A DNA stretch of 64,000 nucleotides, from the NCBI GenBank assembly GCA_946807835.1, contig CAMPEX010000001.1:5967001-6031000 (forward strand), read 5' to 3'. The position numbers and the translations under genes were made by a program. Shown here piece by piece: positions 47,669 through 60,439 of the stretch; within the stretch, counting starts at the first letter, position 1; each line of letters opens with the position of its first letter. The notes under the pieces are model-generated. The model saw nothing but the letters and a program-made list of their open reading frames with translations. It had not been told where the DNA came from and did no database searches. The stretch is from Ailanthus altissimus. Its lineage: Eukaryota > Streptophyta > Magnoliopsida > Sapindales > Simaroubaceae.

Positions 47669-49100
47669 TGACACGTCCAGAATATAGGAGTTATTCCCAA
47701 GTGCAGGATTGTCGAAGTAACAAATAACCCGATGAGAACGGGGTCGATCCACAGGGAAGTAGAATTAAAATTACAAATTATAAACACTTTAAAGATAATT
47801 AATGCAGTATAAGATGTTTGCAAATATTATTTCAAATAACCAATTCAAATAAAAAGCTAAGGTTACGGGGATTCACTCTTGGCATAAGAAGTAAGAATAT
47901 ATATTTTTTTTTTTTTAACTCAATTGGAATCCTCACACAAAGGAGGTTCCAACCGGAAAATATAGCAATTAAAGTTCATCATCATTTATATATTGATTAG
48001 TATTTATTTCTTTCAATTATTATACACCAAATCTTATAAATGGGTTCAAGTATTTATTATGCCAATCTTTATATTTGTCTACAATAAATCAAGACTCTCA
48101 CTTTACAAGAAAGGTTATATACACCAAATCTTGTAAATGGTTTCAAAAATTTATTGTGCCAAGTATTAAGTTTGTCAATAATAAATCAAGAATCATCACT
48201 TTAGAAGAAAGGGTATTAATTCTACAAACAAAATAAATACATCATATATAAGTTTGCATAACTTAAAAATGAAGCATTAAATTCATGAATAAATATTAAA
48301 CATATCTTATTACCTTGCCAAGAGCTTCACCCTTTCACCTTAGCTTAAAGAAAATTATTTGGACATAATAAAACTAAAGAAAAAGAAAAGAAATGGAAGA
48401 AGAAATAACATGATTTAATAGTAAACAAGAGAAATACATTTACAAAGAAATGGATACAAAGGACAAGTATTTTGAACTAAATTCTAACTTTCTAATTACA
48501 TTCTTTATGCATAAACAAGCCACCTATTTATAGAAAAACATGGATAAATCGAGACAAATTTGGAGGGAACCACTTGGTTGATGAAAGTCAAGAATGGTGG
48601 CAAAATAATTTGCATTCATTATCACTTGGGCACCCACTTGATTATCCAATTTGGAATTAATGTGATCCGAATTAGCTGTCACTCAAAACATCAAAGTTGT
48701 AGATAATTAGCTTATGTTTCCAAATTGAGTGATCGCATACGTATTAGATACGTATTTCTATAGTTATGGGCTAAATACTGATGACTGTTCAAACTGGGCC
48801 TGTACTGCAGATAAGTTCTGTTCTAGGCCATTTTTCACCCTCTAAACACTCGAATTTCCAATGATTTTTGAAATACAATATGTTATCCCATTGAGTCAGC
48901 TCTCCACAAGATCAAGAATTACCTCAATTGGATCTTTAGGTAGAACGTTATGCCCATTTTACCGTACCTACCACAAAATAGTTAAAAGATAATTAAGTAC
49001 AATATTGTAAACATACTTAAGTTAAGAAAATTAAATACACTAGTAATACAAAACAATCATGTAAAACTCTTATTAAATGTGTAATTTCAAGTGTTCATCA
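47669..49100 (-). repeat. 5' LTR of the Athila-type element
   Basis: Full-length partner of 37118-38548, starting TGACACG and ending TTCATCA on the + strand. The flank 'agagt' follows. Confidence 0.9.
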
Positions 49101-50189
49101 AGAGTCAGTCTGGAGATTTTCTCTTTGAGGCAATTATGGCGAAAAACAATTAGAGAATCGTCTTTGTCATGAGAGGTATTTTGGAGAACTTACTCAAAGA
49201 GGGTAAGAAAGTAATCAGATTTCTCCTGACGTCTGGAGTACAATGTATATTTATGGTTTGTTATTTTTGCAGTAGTCAACTCAAGTTGGTGAATCTGGCA
49301 GCACTGAGAGGTATTCTGACTCTATCCCCTGAGCTTAGCGGGTTTAGTACTGAGTTTCCTCAACAATTCTATACAGCTCTGCCTTTTGTGTCAACAGTGT
49401 TAGCAAAAGATAGAGTCTGGTGCATGCTGACGTAGACGTTAGCCATCGGCTCTTTGTGAATTTTCTCATTTAACCTTATCTTTATGTTTTATAGTTGGAT
49501 GATATAGCGTACAGATGCTCCTCTAGTGGGTCTACTTACTAACATGGTAGGGACCTAAGTTATACTGACGTGTACACATATTAATGAGTTCATGATGAAG
49601 TGACAAGTGTTTGGGTCACGCATGATGTGTCCTCTGACATTGATACTGAGTGTTGACACGTTTCCTATTATATGTACTTTATGTGCCGAGTTATAGAGGT
49701 TCAAGTGTTTCGATCTGTGCTTAGCTCATCAAGATAGCTCATTTTTTGTCAGGCTACTCATAGAGAGAACTGAGCCAAAATGTCAGATTAGACTTTCCTA
49801 AATGAGCTAAATAACAGTTAACTTTACTCTCAATAATACATACACACACTCTAAAAGAGATGGTTGCTTAGCTGATTGGAATTTTACCTCTTTATTTCTC
49901 TTTTTTCTTTCTACTAATCTCCAATTAAGTAATTGCAAAGCATGTGTACTATAAGTGTTGTGGTACATAGAACGAAATATGTTGCACATAATGACATATA
50001 ACCGTTATGACCCATATTAGTATTATACTTAGCTATTGTGTTGATAGTTTTAGATATGTGTGCTAAATATATTAAACCATTTAAGAAAAAATATCATAAA
50101 GGCTAAGTAGAAGAATGTAAGAATTTTGTGGCCCACATAATATATCTTTAGGGCCCAAATTAATATATTATTAGTTTTAATATAATACA
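49101..50189. other. Right flank of the Athila-type element, no gene recognised
   Basis: The first 400 bases are GC-richer and include an 88-codon open frame (49169-49435, + strand) that I cannot assign. The rest looks like decayed repeat DNA. Confidence 0.35.
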
Positions 50190-50199
50190 ATTTCTGGCG

Positions 50200-53100
50200 A
50201 CATAGCATGAAAAATTGTGTTGTGTTTAGGAATGAGATTCAACATCTGATCGATAAAGGTCGACTTCTCTTAGGCTTAAAATGGAAGACTCTTTTGATAG
50301 AGACGAACCATTTCCTTTGACCAAAGTAAATATGATCATTCCTACAATAAGAAAATTACTAGAAGGATCAAGAACAAATGTCTGGACATTAGATAAATCG
50401 AAGATCAATATCTAAATAAGTGAGTTAGCTATTGAGACAACTAGAACAGATAAAATAGTCACAATAAAGCTTACTCCATAGGGTTAACTGACCTCTAAGA
50501 AGGCTTGCCTAACTTGCCATCAATGTTGAACCACCTTCCAGAAGGTCCCGGGTAACCTAGATAATGCTAACAGACAGAATGCATTTGATCGGCTAGAAAA
50601 ACACATTTCTTCTCAATCTAGACCAATCATAATCCAAAAAAGAATAATGCAAAGATGCAAAAAAAATCAGGTGTCTCTTACAGATTGTCCAAAGTCAAGG
50701 AAACAAATCGGATGCTAAGATTTTGACAAAGATTGAAAGCCTCACCAAAAAGCTTTATGGGAATAAACCAACAGAAGAGCAACAACCTTCTTGAATGATT
50801 GAGAAATATGGAATATCCTGAAGGAAAATTTGGGTACAGGTTGATAGGAGTAAAGAGCCATCTAAAATTAAAAATGACTAGACTAATCCTAACAATCTTG
50901 AAACATCGGAGGAATAACCACACCAAGGGGCAACAGAAGAATCCCCTAAATAAAATATCAATAGAATGGTCATACTGCTTAAATCATTCCAACCAAAGCC
51001 AGGGTAATCATCCACTCTTGATAGAGATATAGTCGACATTTACCATATTAGAGATGTGTCAGACGAACTAGCACCTTTGACGCTTCCCCATCCAATTGAC
51101 AACATGATCAAACATATCTAGCCATTATATGTGAAAGTTGACCTCAACGGGGTCCCATGCAAAAGGATCCTAATTAATAATGGGTTTGACGTCAATAACT
51201 TGCCCTTAAAGATGCTAAGAAAATTAGGCATCAAAAAAAGCGACTTAGAAATTTCTGAGGTTATCATGACCAACTTTGCAGGATACGAAACTCCAGCTGA
51301 TGGATTCATTGTCCTTAAAGTAAAAGTTGGCTACATTGAAAGGGATGAACTATTCTACATAGTCAACATACTAAGTGACTACAACGTCCTCATCGAGCAA
51401 GATTGGATTCATTCAAATAAAACACTACCATCCAACATGCACCAGATGATTTTTAGATGGCAACCAGATGAGGTGGTCGAGATAATTCACATTGATCCCA
51501 GACCAATTGAAAGGAATAAGTAAGTGGCTTCGACCGTAATGTATGATCAAATCATTACTACAACTTTATTGAAGCACGGTGATCCAAACCGATGCCACAT
51601 AAAAGTGGTCAAGACGAATAGTCAGGTTATCAAAGGTGATTTAGTTCTCCTCTCTACGGTCAAGATAGACCGACTCTTGGTCTATTTTTCTGATAATTAA
51701 AAAAAGGCACATATTTGCTTCAGCCGAATGCATTTATAAGGATGAAATACAAGATCCACAAATCAGCCAACAATTAAAACTACCTTCTGATAAATTAGAT
51801 GACCACAACCCTCAGAGCAAATTAAAAGAATATAACTTAGGGATGAATGAAAACTATCAGCTAATCTTTGTAGGTAATGGACTAATCTAACTTATAAGGC
51901 TAGGCTGTTGGTGATTCTAAGGGAATACAGAGATTGCTTTCTATGGGACTACACTAAGATGCCTAGTCTTAGCAGAGAATTGGTCAAGCATAGCTTGCCA
52001 ATCAAAGATGGAATTTCACCGTACAAATAGCATATGAAGAGAATGTCAAGAGAAGCAAGAGATAAGATTGTAGACGAAATAAAAAGACTCCTCAGTGCAG
52101 TTTCATCAAATTGGCTACTTACGTAGAATGACTATCTAAAGTCATCCTTGTAATCAAGGAAAATGGAAAATTGAGACTTTACATAGACTTTCGCAATCTC
52201 AACTTAGTGACCCTAAAAGATAAGTACCTAATGCCTAAACCAATGTGTTAGTCAATTCTATTGCTTGCCACTAGATACTTAGCTTTCTTGATGGACACTC
52301 AGGATATAACAAAATATTCATAAAGAAAATTGACATCAATAAAACCACATTCAGATGACCTAAAGCGATCGGTATTTATAAATGGGTAGTCATATGCCAT
52401 TTGGCCTAAAAAATACTGAGGCGACATACTAGCTTGTCATGAATGTTATCTTTCATGACATAATCGGTTGATTTCTAGAAATTTACATCAATGATATCAT
52501 GATTAAATCGGCATGTGATGATTAACACTTGGCTCACTTATAAACAGCTTTTCGAAGAATGTGACTTCACTAGCTTAAAATGAACCCTTTAAAGTGCGCA
52601 TTTGGTGTCTCAGCCGATCACTTTCTTAGATTCTTGGTACACCAACAGTGGGGGGTAGAGATAGATCATGATAAAGTTAAAGAGATCATAGATGCTCCTG
52701 CAAAAAAACCTAAGAAAGAACTACAGTAATTAATTGGAAAAATAATTTTTCTTAGGCGATTCATTTTGAATTCAGCCAGTCGACTCAATACTTGGTCGCT
52801 CCTTTTAAAACTAAAAGATAGAGCTGAGTTCAAAAGGACTAGTCACTATAAAAAAAATTCTTTGAAGAAATAAAAAAAGTACCTAACATAATACCACCTA
52901 AACTAGGTGAACCTCTTCTTCTTATATATCGGACGCCCAAGAATCAAGCGGCAACATATTGGTACAAGAATAAAACAGTGTTGAGAATGTCATATATTAT
53001 CTCAGTCGTGTTCTGAATAATGCAGAAACTAGATATACAACGATAAAAAATTATGCTTAGCCTTGTACTTCTCATGCATAAAATTGAGATACTATTTATT

Positions 53101-54900
53101 ACCCATAATGGTACATGTAGTAGGGTAGGCTGACAATATAAAGCATCTCCTATCCAAGCTGTTCTTAAGAAATCAGCTTAGAAAATGGGCAATCGCGTTA
53201 TTAGAGTTTAATTTGAAATACATTCTCAAAAAGCAATCAAAGGACAAGCTTTAGCTGATATCCTAGTCGATCATCTTATTCTATACGAAGAGATGATCGA
53301 ACATGAGCTCGGTACACTAAGTACAAGTTAGCAGCTATGGTTCAATGGCTTAAAGACAAATTAGGCCGTTGGAGTAGGAATTGTCTTGGTGTCACCTATT
53401 GGAATGAAAACAAAGATGTTATTCTTCTTGGACTTCCAATGCATAAATAATCAGGCTGATTATGAAGCATAGATCATTGGGTTAGAAAGTACTTGCTGAA
53501 ATTGGGGTCAAGGACGTTGAAATTAGAGGCGATTCTTTGTTAATAATCAAACAGGTGACCAAAAAATATAATTATGAAGCCAACCTTCTCATTCCATGCT
53601 GCAACAAGGTAAAACACCGCATCCAAGGCTTTGACTCTACCCTGGTCAAATTCTCGACAAGAAAAAATAACTTAGAAGCCAATAATCTCGCCTATGGGGC
53701 ATTAGGGTTCAAAAGGGCAATCGTAGAAATCCCTTTAATCCATAGGCTGAAATCTTGTCAACATACTCCAAGTTTATCTAACAATTTATTTATCATACAA
53801 GTTGATTTAAACACTGACCAGAAAGTTGATCTGATTGTTTACATGAAGAACCTAAGCAAGGAGGCTGATCAAAAAATCAAGATTATCACCCCAAAATTTT
53901 CTTTTTTAGTAAGAGACTTATTTAGAAGGGTGCCAATATGTGAAGTATTGAGATGTATTGGCCTAAAAGAATGTATGCTTGTAATGGTCGAGTCTCATAA
54001 AGGGTTAGCTAGGACTTATCTTAGCAGGCGATTAATGAAGAAAGTGATTTTGAAGACAGGGTTTTGGTGGCCAATTATAGGACAAGACTATCATGACTAT
54101 GCCAAAAATTGTGAAGAATGCCAAAAGCATGGGCCAATACAGATCATCCCGACACAAGAAATACACGCAACAATCAGACCTTGGTCATCCTGAGGGTGGG
54201 CTATGGATCTAGTTAGGAAAATATATCTGCCTTTATCCAAACAACATGTGTTCATTCTTATGGCAACCGATTATTTCACAAAGTGGGTAGAAGCCATCCC
54301 ATTGAAGATGGTTAATTAATAACCGAGCATCAAATTTATCAAGAAAAATATAGTTTATAGACATAGCCTACCCAATTCGATAATGACCAACCAAGAAACG
54401 GTCTTCAGAGGACAAGAGTTGGTTAATTTTTCAAAAGAATTTGGTTTCAAGTTAATTTACAGCATGTCTTATTATGCAAAGTTAAATGGATAAGCTAAGT
54501 CGACAAACAAATTCATAATCCAGAGGTTTAAGAAAGAGATTTTGGATAATCCTAGATTATGGTACGAGGAGCTCTAAGAGGTGTTGTGGGCAAATAGAGT
54601 TAACCCAAAAAGGGTCACTGGTACTTTACCTTATCAGTTAGTATCTGGACACGAGGCCATGGTCTCAATGGAGCTAGCTGGGAGCTCACTGAGGAGGCAA
54701 ATACAGAACGACCTAAACACTCAACTATACCAGGATGTCGTGATTGAGGAAATGGATTAGCTAGACGATTATCGCCTCGTAGCTCTGAATCTTCTTAAGA
54801 TTCAAAAAAAGAAAGTAGAGACAGCTTATAACAAAAAATTCAAGGTTAATACCTTCAGCTAGGACAATCTTGGTTAGAAGGTAGTCCTTTCAATAGGCTC
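50200..54900 (+). pseudogene. Tat pol remnant (protease, RT, RNase H, integrase)
   Basis: Protease lies in an open frame at 51131-51523 (active-site region LINNGFDVN, so the Asp is changed to Asn). RT lies near 52140-52520, with 'GKLRLYIDFRNLN' and 'YINDIMIKSA', the YIDD box having D to N. RNase H spans about 53250-53600. The RNase H end and integrase zinc-binding region lie in an open frame at 53537-54193 ('CEECQKHG'). The integrase core runs to about 54850 with 'ATDYFTKWVEAIPL' and several stops. It is inactive. It supplies the integrase that the intronic relative lacks. Confidence 0.8.
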
Positions 54901-55496
54901 CAAGTAAAACAAACTCGAGAAATTTAGCACCAACTAGTAAGGACTGTTCAAAGTAGATAAAATTCTCGACAATAAGGCATATTTATTAAGTAATTTAAAT
55001 GGAAAAATGCAAACTATGCTGATCAATCGTAAATATTTGAAAGTTTATAGACCAAGCATGTGGGAAGGAATCGATAGGGCTATTTCTTTTTCAGATAACA
55101 CAACAATCACAACATTGGTCCAGATGCAAGTAACCTCAAACTCTTTAGTGTGAAACTTCAAATAAATTGGTTAGACCAATTGACTATAATAGTAATATAT
55201 CTGTGATTATGTTAAAACTGACCATTTACTCAATTTAAGTATTATGTAGCGGTCAGTTTTATTAGACCAGCCTTATGTTAAAATATTAATTAAATTAATA
55301 AAAGGCCGATTTATGTCTTTGGTTTATAAACAACTGATCCTAATATGAAATTTACCAACTTTAAATCTTGTCTTAAATATTTAGACATAGTACAAAAGCA
55401 AAAGAGACAATTTCAAAAGAATAACATCCATTCATTCATAAATGTGTTTACAAGCTAGAGACTCCACATTTATAATTTTTCTAATAAGAAGCAAAA

Positions 55497-58400
55497 TTAG
55501 GCAACAATAGAATCAACCACTTTCATATCATCCTTGGCCTTCAGAATAAGGATGTTCTTGAGCTTCAGCTTCTTCTGAAGCTCATTTTTCCTTGTGCGAA
55601 GTTCCATGACTTGTTTGCCCAGGCCAAGAGAACGGGCTATTCTTTCTACTTTCTCATCTCTAATCTTGGGCAAGGCATTCTATAGGTCTTTCATTTTTTA
55701 CTTGATAGCCATACTCTGATCCCCAAGCTCTTATACTTCAGACATCAACTAGACTTTTAGGCAATCTACATATGACTTTTCATTAGCTTTCTTCTCAGCC
55801 TCAGTGATTGTTTGAACGGTCGATTGCTTTTTCTTAGCAATAGAAGTGAAAGAAGCAGCAAAATCATCTATCTTTATTTTCAAGCCAACTGAGACATTGT
55901 CGCTTGTTGCATTATCAGACAAGAACTTTAGTTTCTGGTTCACTTTTAATACTTGTCGATTGTCCATTAGCAGGTTGGCTAATTTTTCCTTTAACCCATT
56001 TAGCTCGTTTATTACAACCTCTAATTCATTTTGAACGAATGAAAGACGAACTAGAGATGCGTTTTGAGAAGATTCGTCGGTTAACTCTTTATTTTCACTA
56101 GACGATTCCACCAATAAAGCTGATAAAACGTCAAGAGCCAAAGTGTAGTGCCTAGAAATGACCTCTTAAGAGCAGATTTTCTAATAGGTTGAGTTCGAGG
56201 GACTTTAGGAGATTGGGGCAATCCCCCCACTTGGATTAGACTCTAAGTCGGAGGAGACGGATGCTACTTTCTCATTGAAGCTAGGTTAGATCTTTTGCTT
56301 GAAACTAGGGGAGCTAGGAATGACCAGTATGAGTCAAACATTCAACTAGAGTACTTGATTCCGAGAAGGAGATTGGTTCTAAAAGGGTTCTTGAATAAAT
56401 GATCTTTATTCTTGATGGTTTCTTGGTGGTCATTTGCATAAAAGAAAGTCAGTAGATAATTGAAGTAAAATTGAAAAAACTAATAAAACAATCATTTACC
56501 TTGACATGCTTTCTGGGTGGAGCTAAGTCTTCTTCTACTTCAGCCACTAGGGCGTCTAGTGTCATATGAATGACCTCTAAAAAGCAGATAAGAAATATCA
56601 GTATCATAATCAAAGTCATGGTCATAGGTAATACAAATATTACCTTAAAAAATAGGGTCACCAACCACTGTAATTAGTTCAGGATCTAATAAAGATTTTT
56701 TATAATCTTTAAAATATATACCGGTCCAAGTAAGCCAATTTTTCTTCTTAGTTGGAAAGCTGCCAACTATACTGAATTCGGCAGATGGTATGGGTGGTCT
56801 CGAATCAATAAAAGGTTGTTTAAAGAACACCTCCCCAAGCCATGAGTCACCTTCATAGACCCACTTGGTTTGGCGCTCAATGGTCTTCCAGTTGTATTCC
56901 AAGATCATTTCCTTAAACCTTTAGCGACTTAATCACTTCATTTCATCTAAGTGATTACAATTATATTTAAAACAAAAAAATCGTTTGAAATTTATAATGT
57001 CTTGGATAAGCTTACCTCTTGTCTTTTGTCGGTCGACCTACACAGCAGCATCAAAACCAGTGTCAACTGAAAAATCATGCAAAAGAAGAATTGTATCTAT
57101 ATGCATTGTAAAATAAAAGGCGACAGTTCCTCCCAGTGTTAATCAAAAGAATCTAGTCGACCTTAAAAAATAGAAAGATCAGCTATTTGAAGCGATATTT
57201 GTAACTCTTTATTGATAGCAATGGTTTCTTGAACAAATTTTAAACTTCTAAAGACCACTCGAGCCCTAAACTTTTGGTTAGCCGAGAAAATGTTAGGATA
57301 AGGGACCGCCTGAACTAAACTAATTTGGTGACTTACCCACTGAGCGTGGTAAGTTTTAATGCCACATTTTTTGTTATTACCAGCAGCAATGACAACACCA
57401 TGGTATAGGTCATTGGCAGTCAAGCAAGCAACCCAAAATTTATGTTAGTCAATATTCGATTCAACCATTTTTGAAGAAGACGATTGACACTAATAAGCTT
57501 GTGAGTCCATTTAGGGCCAAAGAGGGCAGACCTAAGATGACCAAATAAATGATTGTCCAAAGAAGTGATCAGGTAAAAAAAAGAAAAAATTTCTCCAAAA
57601 CTCACATGATCAAGTTGCCATTAGATTAACCAAGGGGCATAACAACGAAGATTTCCTTCAAGGGGTTACAAGGTGACTTTAAAAAAATGAGAAAAATATG
57701 CAACAATCCAAAAATAGAGTATCTAAAGAAGACTGCCTAAGTTGGGAAAAGTATCTTTGTCCTTACTCGGGATGATTTCATAAAGACTCCTATAGAGATG
57801 GGAGAGAAGAAAAGGTCATAAGGTGAGTTTTATGCCATCAACTATAACAATCACTACCTTCAAGTACTCCATAGTCACCTTATGGGAAGGCAGGCAAAGT
57901 ACATACTTACTTAGCCAAAATAAAAAGAAGATGATATGTTTTATCCTAGAAAGATTAGCCGATTTCTCCTTAAAGCAAATCATGAATTTTTCAAAATTTT
58001 CTTCTAACTTAAAAAAATAAAGGTCGATAGTATCTATCGAAAGATGAGAATTGATGTCGACCCCATGCACAAGGATGTTAAAGAGAACAGTCAAATCATA
58101 CAAAGTAAGGGTCATAAAATCGAACCTAAAATAAAAGACGTTTAAAGCTCTAGACCAAAATAGAAGCGTGGTCGATATCAGTCTATTATGCAAAGGTATC
58201 TAATACATGGAGAGTTGAATTAATTGTAAACCCTAATTGACATCCATACACACTTAAACTAAGGTTCAAGACGATTTAACCAATCTATATAATCGTTAGA
58301 CGATTTTGGCAAAGACCCAATAGATTTGGAAGTCGTTCATATAGATATGTTATATGATTGACTAAACCTAAATGGGTCATTTTGATGGGCAGAAAAGTAA

Positions 58401-58564
58401 TCAAAATATTGAGAAATTACATGTATATTACAAGGACCTAGAATGTGTTGGAAGAAGTTAGCTTTATAGGACAATACCTTATAGACGGCTTGTTCATCGA
58501 CCAGTTTTAATTTGAAAAGTAGCTCTAAAGGCGTTTCTTGAGCTTCGATTGATTTGGAGGCCAT
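55497..58564 (-). pseudogene. Antisense ORF with plant-mobile-domain-like region
   Basis: On the minus strand, from 'MASKSIEAQETPLEL' at 58564 to a stop at 55497 (...VVDSIVA), protein-like sequence runs through several frames with stops. The part at 58193-57816 contains 'FWSRALNVFYFRFDFMTLTLYD', with 'HIIFFLFWLSKYVLCLPS' further on. This resembles the plant mobile domain (PMD, MAIN/aminotransferase-like family). A coiled-coil, Lys/Glu-rich C-terminal part follows (56141-55500). Tat elements are known to carry antisense extra ORFs between pol and the 3' LTR, some with PMD, so position and content agree. The function is unknown. It is broken here. Confidence 0.65.
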
Positions 58565-59670
58565 TAGGATTGCTACATGGATTAAAAAGGGATATTGAAG
58601 AAAATAAGATAAATAAGCAATAATATGCAGCAAAGATCAAAAGTAAAAATGTTGCAAGTTTTACCTTGAATACAAATGAAGATGAATTTGAAGGTTGATG
58701 GACACTTGAAGGTAACTTACCTTGAATAGTTGAGAAAGAACCTTTGGAATTGGTAAAAGTAAAAAAGAGGCCCATCTCCTTTTATTATTCCATAGAGGCA
58801 GTCAAAATGAAAGGTCGAACTTGAAAAGTCAGGTATTTAATGAAGAGTTGTCAAATTTTGTAAACTCCCAATGAGTTAATAGAGGTAATAATTAAACCGT
58901 TATTGGTAATTATTGGTATTTAATTACGTGACGGTTACCAAAACGGTCAGAAGATGAAGAGGTTTTGCCAGATAAAACTAGACTTCAAAGGAAGAAGGAG
59001 AGATCGACCTAATGTTACAAGGTAGGGTAATGATCTTGAAAGACGATCTATTTATGAAGGTTTGAGAAATGTCATGGGACGACTTTGGCTTTCAAGGGTT
59101 ATAAGAAATTTAAGCCTACTAACATGATAGGGATGGTACTTCATAACAAAATCAAGTTTCATTTTAATGAAAGACATGTCGGTTTCATAAGTAATTTTTA
59201 GAGTGATAGCCTTTTAAAAGAGAAAGATGACTGGATAAGGCTGATTTCTTTATTGAGCAATCGCCTAGAAAAATAGAAATCAGGCTATCGAAGAAATTTA
59301 ATAATGGAGAATGGTCAGACTTATCAGGTTGAAAATCATGATGCAGATGATTTTAAGGAGTGTGAATGAAACATTAGAGATTACAGGATAATTTTGATAA
59401 GCATATTTCATTAAAATTAATTTAGAAAATAATCAAATGTTTAGCATAATATGGTGAAAGTATGGCCGATCTCTGATAACTAATATGAGGCAGAATGACT
59501 TTGGAACACAATCAAGCGATTTTAGACTAAAAATTATATAGATACAAAGTGCTCTAGGCAACATCACAAGATATGATCTCGAATGACATGTGAGTGATAA
59601 ACTTGTGCTAGGCAATTTGCGGCCGGCTGAGTGTTGTAAGCCTTGACAAAATCATTCTTTCAATCGGCTT

Positions 59671-60253
59671 GCAGGGGGCATTGTTAACATTGTTAACACA
59701 AAAACGTACCTTGTGAGCTTTTACCATTTAAAAAATCTTTAAGCCAATTAAGTGTTATAGCTTATTTAGGAGTTTGGAATATAATAGGAAATTGTATTTA
59801 ACTGGAAGTTGTATTATACTAGAGTTACTTTCCTTCTAAAAATGTATAAGTATAAGATTTTAGAGCTTATCAATAGGCTAGATTTCTCATTGTAAAGGAT
59901 CATCAGCAATTCAATATACATAATTTACAAAAGCTTCTTAACTCTTTATCCCTTTTCTCATGTTTATCATTCAACTCAGGACTCCGCATCCTTACTTGTT
60001 GGAAGTCTCTTTATCCTATTGATAAAGCTTTACTTGTCATTCTCTGCAAAAGATCTAAGCTCTGCAACACGCTTGCTGCATCACAGCCTAGGTTTAGTAA
60101 TAGATATCACTTGTTGTATCGCAACCCAGATTTAGCAACAAACCTTGTTGTTGGCGAAAAAAACTTAGTCTCAGCTTCTCTCAAATCTGTGGCAATCGCT
60201 GTTTAGCTGGACACAGAGCATACACGGACCCGAACATATTTGTTTCATGAACA
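59671..60253 (+). repeat. Polypurine tract and 3' LTR of the second Tat element
   Basis: A purine run 'gcagggggca' (59671-59680) is followed by TGTTAACA at 59682. The LTR ends 'catgaaca' at 60253 (572 bases). It shares 'tcattcaactcagga', 'acgcttgct' and 'cctaggttta' with the LTRs in the OSC intron. Confidence 0.75.
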
Positions 60254-60439
60254 GTTTCTTAGCCCTCGTGGTTTAAAATATAGCTACTCAGCACTCAGTG
60301 TTTTATGTGCTTTTGAACTTGGTATATCCTTGTAATGGACTTTTTGTTTACGTGTTTTATTTTATTTTATGTTTATATTATAATATTAGCCTATATAGTA
60401 AAGAGATGTCCTAGAATATTTTTATTTTGTAACTTGTGG

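Larger units (their letters stand above)
44111..48170 (-). repeat. 1353-bp LTR-PBS-RT block in three tandem copies
   Basis: Copies are about 44111-45464, 45465-46817 and 46818-48170; equivalent landmarks (for example the LTR start TGACACGTCC at about 44961, 46316 and 47669) lie about 1353 bases apart. Each unit contains the first ~500 bases (+ strand) of the LTR, the PBS, the pol linker and the first ~180 RT codons. At both internal junctions LTR 'gtattaag' is fused to RT 'aaggaat', sharing the three bases AAG, which are also present in the parent LTR (48168-48170) and RT (44108-44110). This points to one microhomology-mediated duplication followed by another unequal exchange. The copies are nearly identical. 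Confidence 0.92.
37118..49100 (-). mobile_element. Athila-type Ty3/gypsy element with captured coding sequence
   Basis: The two LTRs of about 1431 bases (37118-38548 and 47669-49100) start TG and end CA and are nearly identical by eye. The flanks are ggagt/agagt. The minus-strand reading order is 5' LTR (right), PBS, pol linker, RT, RNase H, integrase, an unidentified coding relic, a LOG-family copy, two polypurine tracts, then the 3' LTR (left). No gag is present, so the element cannot be autonomous. A block spanning LTR, PBS and RT start is present three times in tandem at the 5' side. The PBS and pol sequence place it with Athila-type elements. Confidence 0.88.
50190..60253 (+). mobile_element. 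Second Tat-type Ty3/gypsy element, 5'-truncated
   Basis: Homology to the intronic Tat element begins at about 50190 (shared 'tggcgacaca/atagca', 'gacttctctt.ggctt', 'gtttggac' areas). The 5' LTR and gag are missing. On the + strand it carries protease, RT, RNase H and integrase remnants to about 54900. A 3 kb antisense ORF region (55497-58564) follows, then a purine tract and a 3' LTR (59682-60253). Stops are frequent and often replace Trp or Gln codons. Confidence 0.8.

Noticed and set aside
44111..48170. Regular tandem repeats considered as a satellite or CRISPR-like array
   Set aside because: The unit is 1353 bases of retrotransposon sequence with a clear LTR/RT junction, in a plant genome; not an array of short repeats and spacers.
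49169..49435. 88-codon plus-strand open frame as a gene
   Set aside because: No recognisable motif, no clear promoter or splice context; left as unassigned repeat flank.
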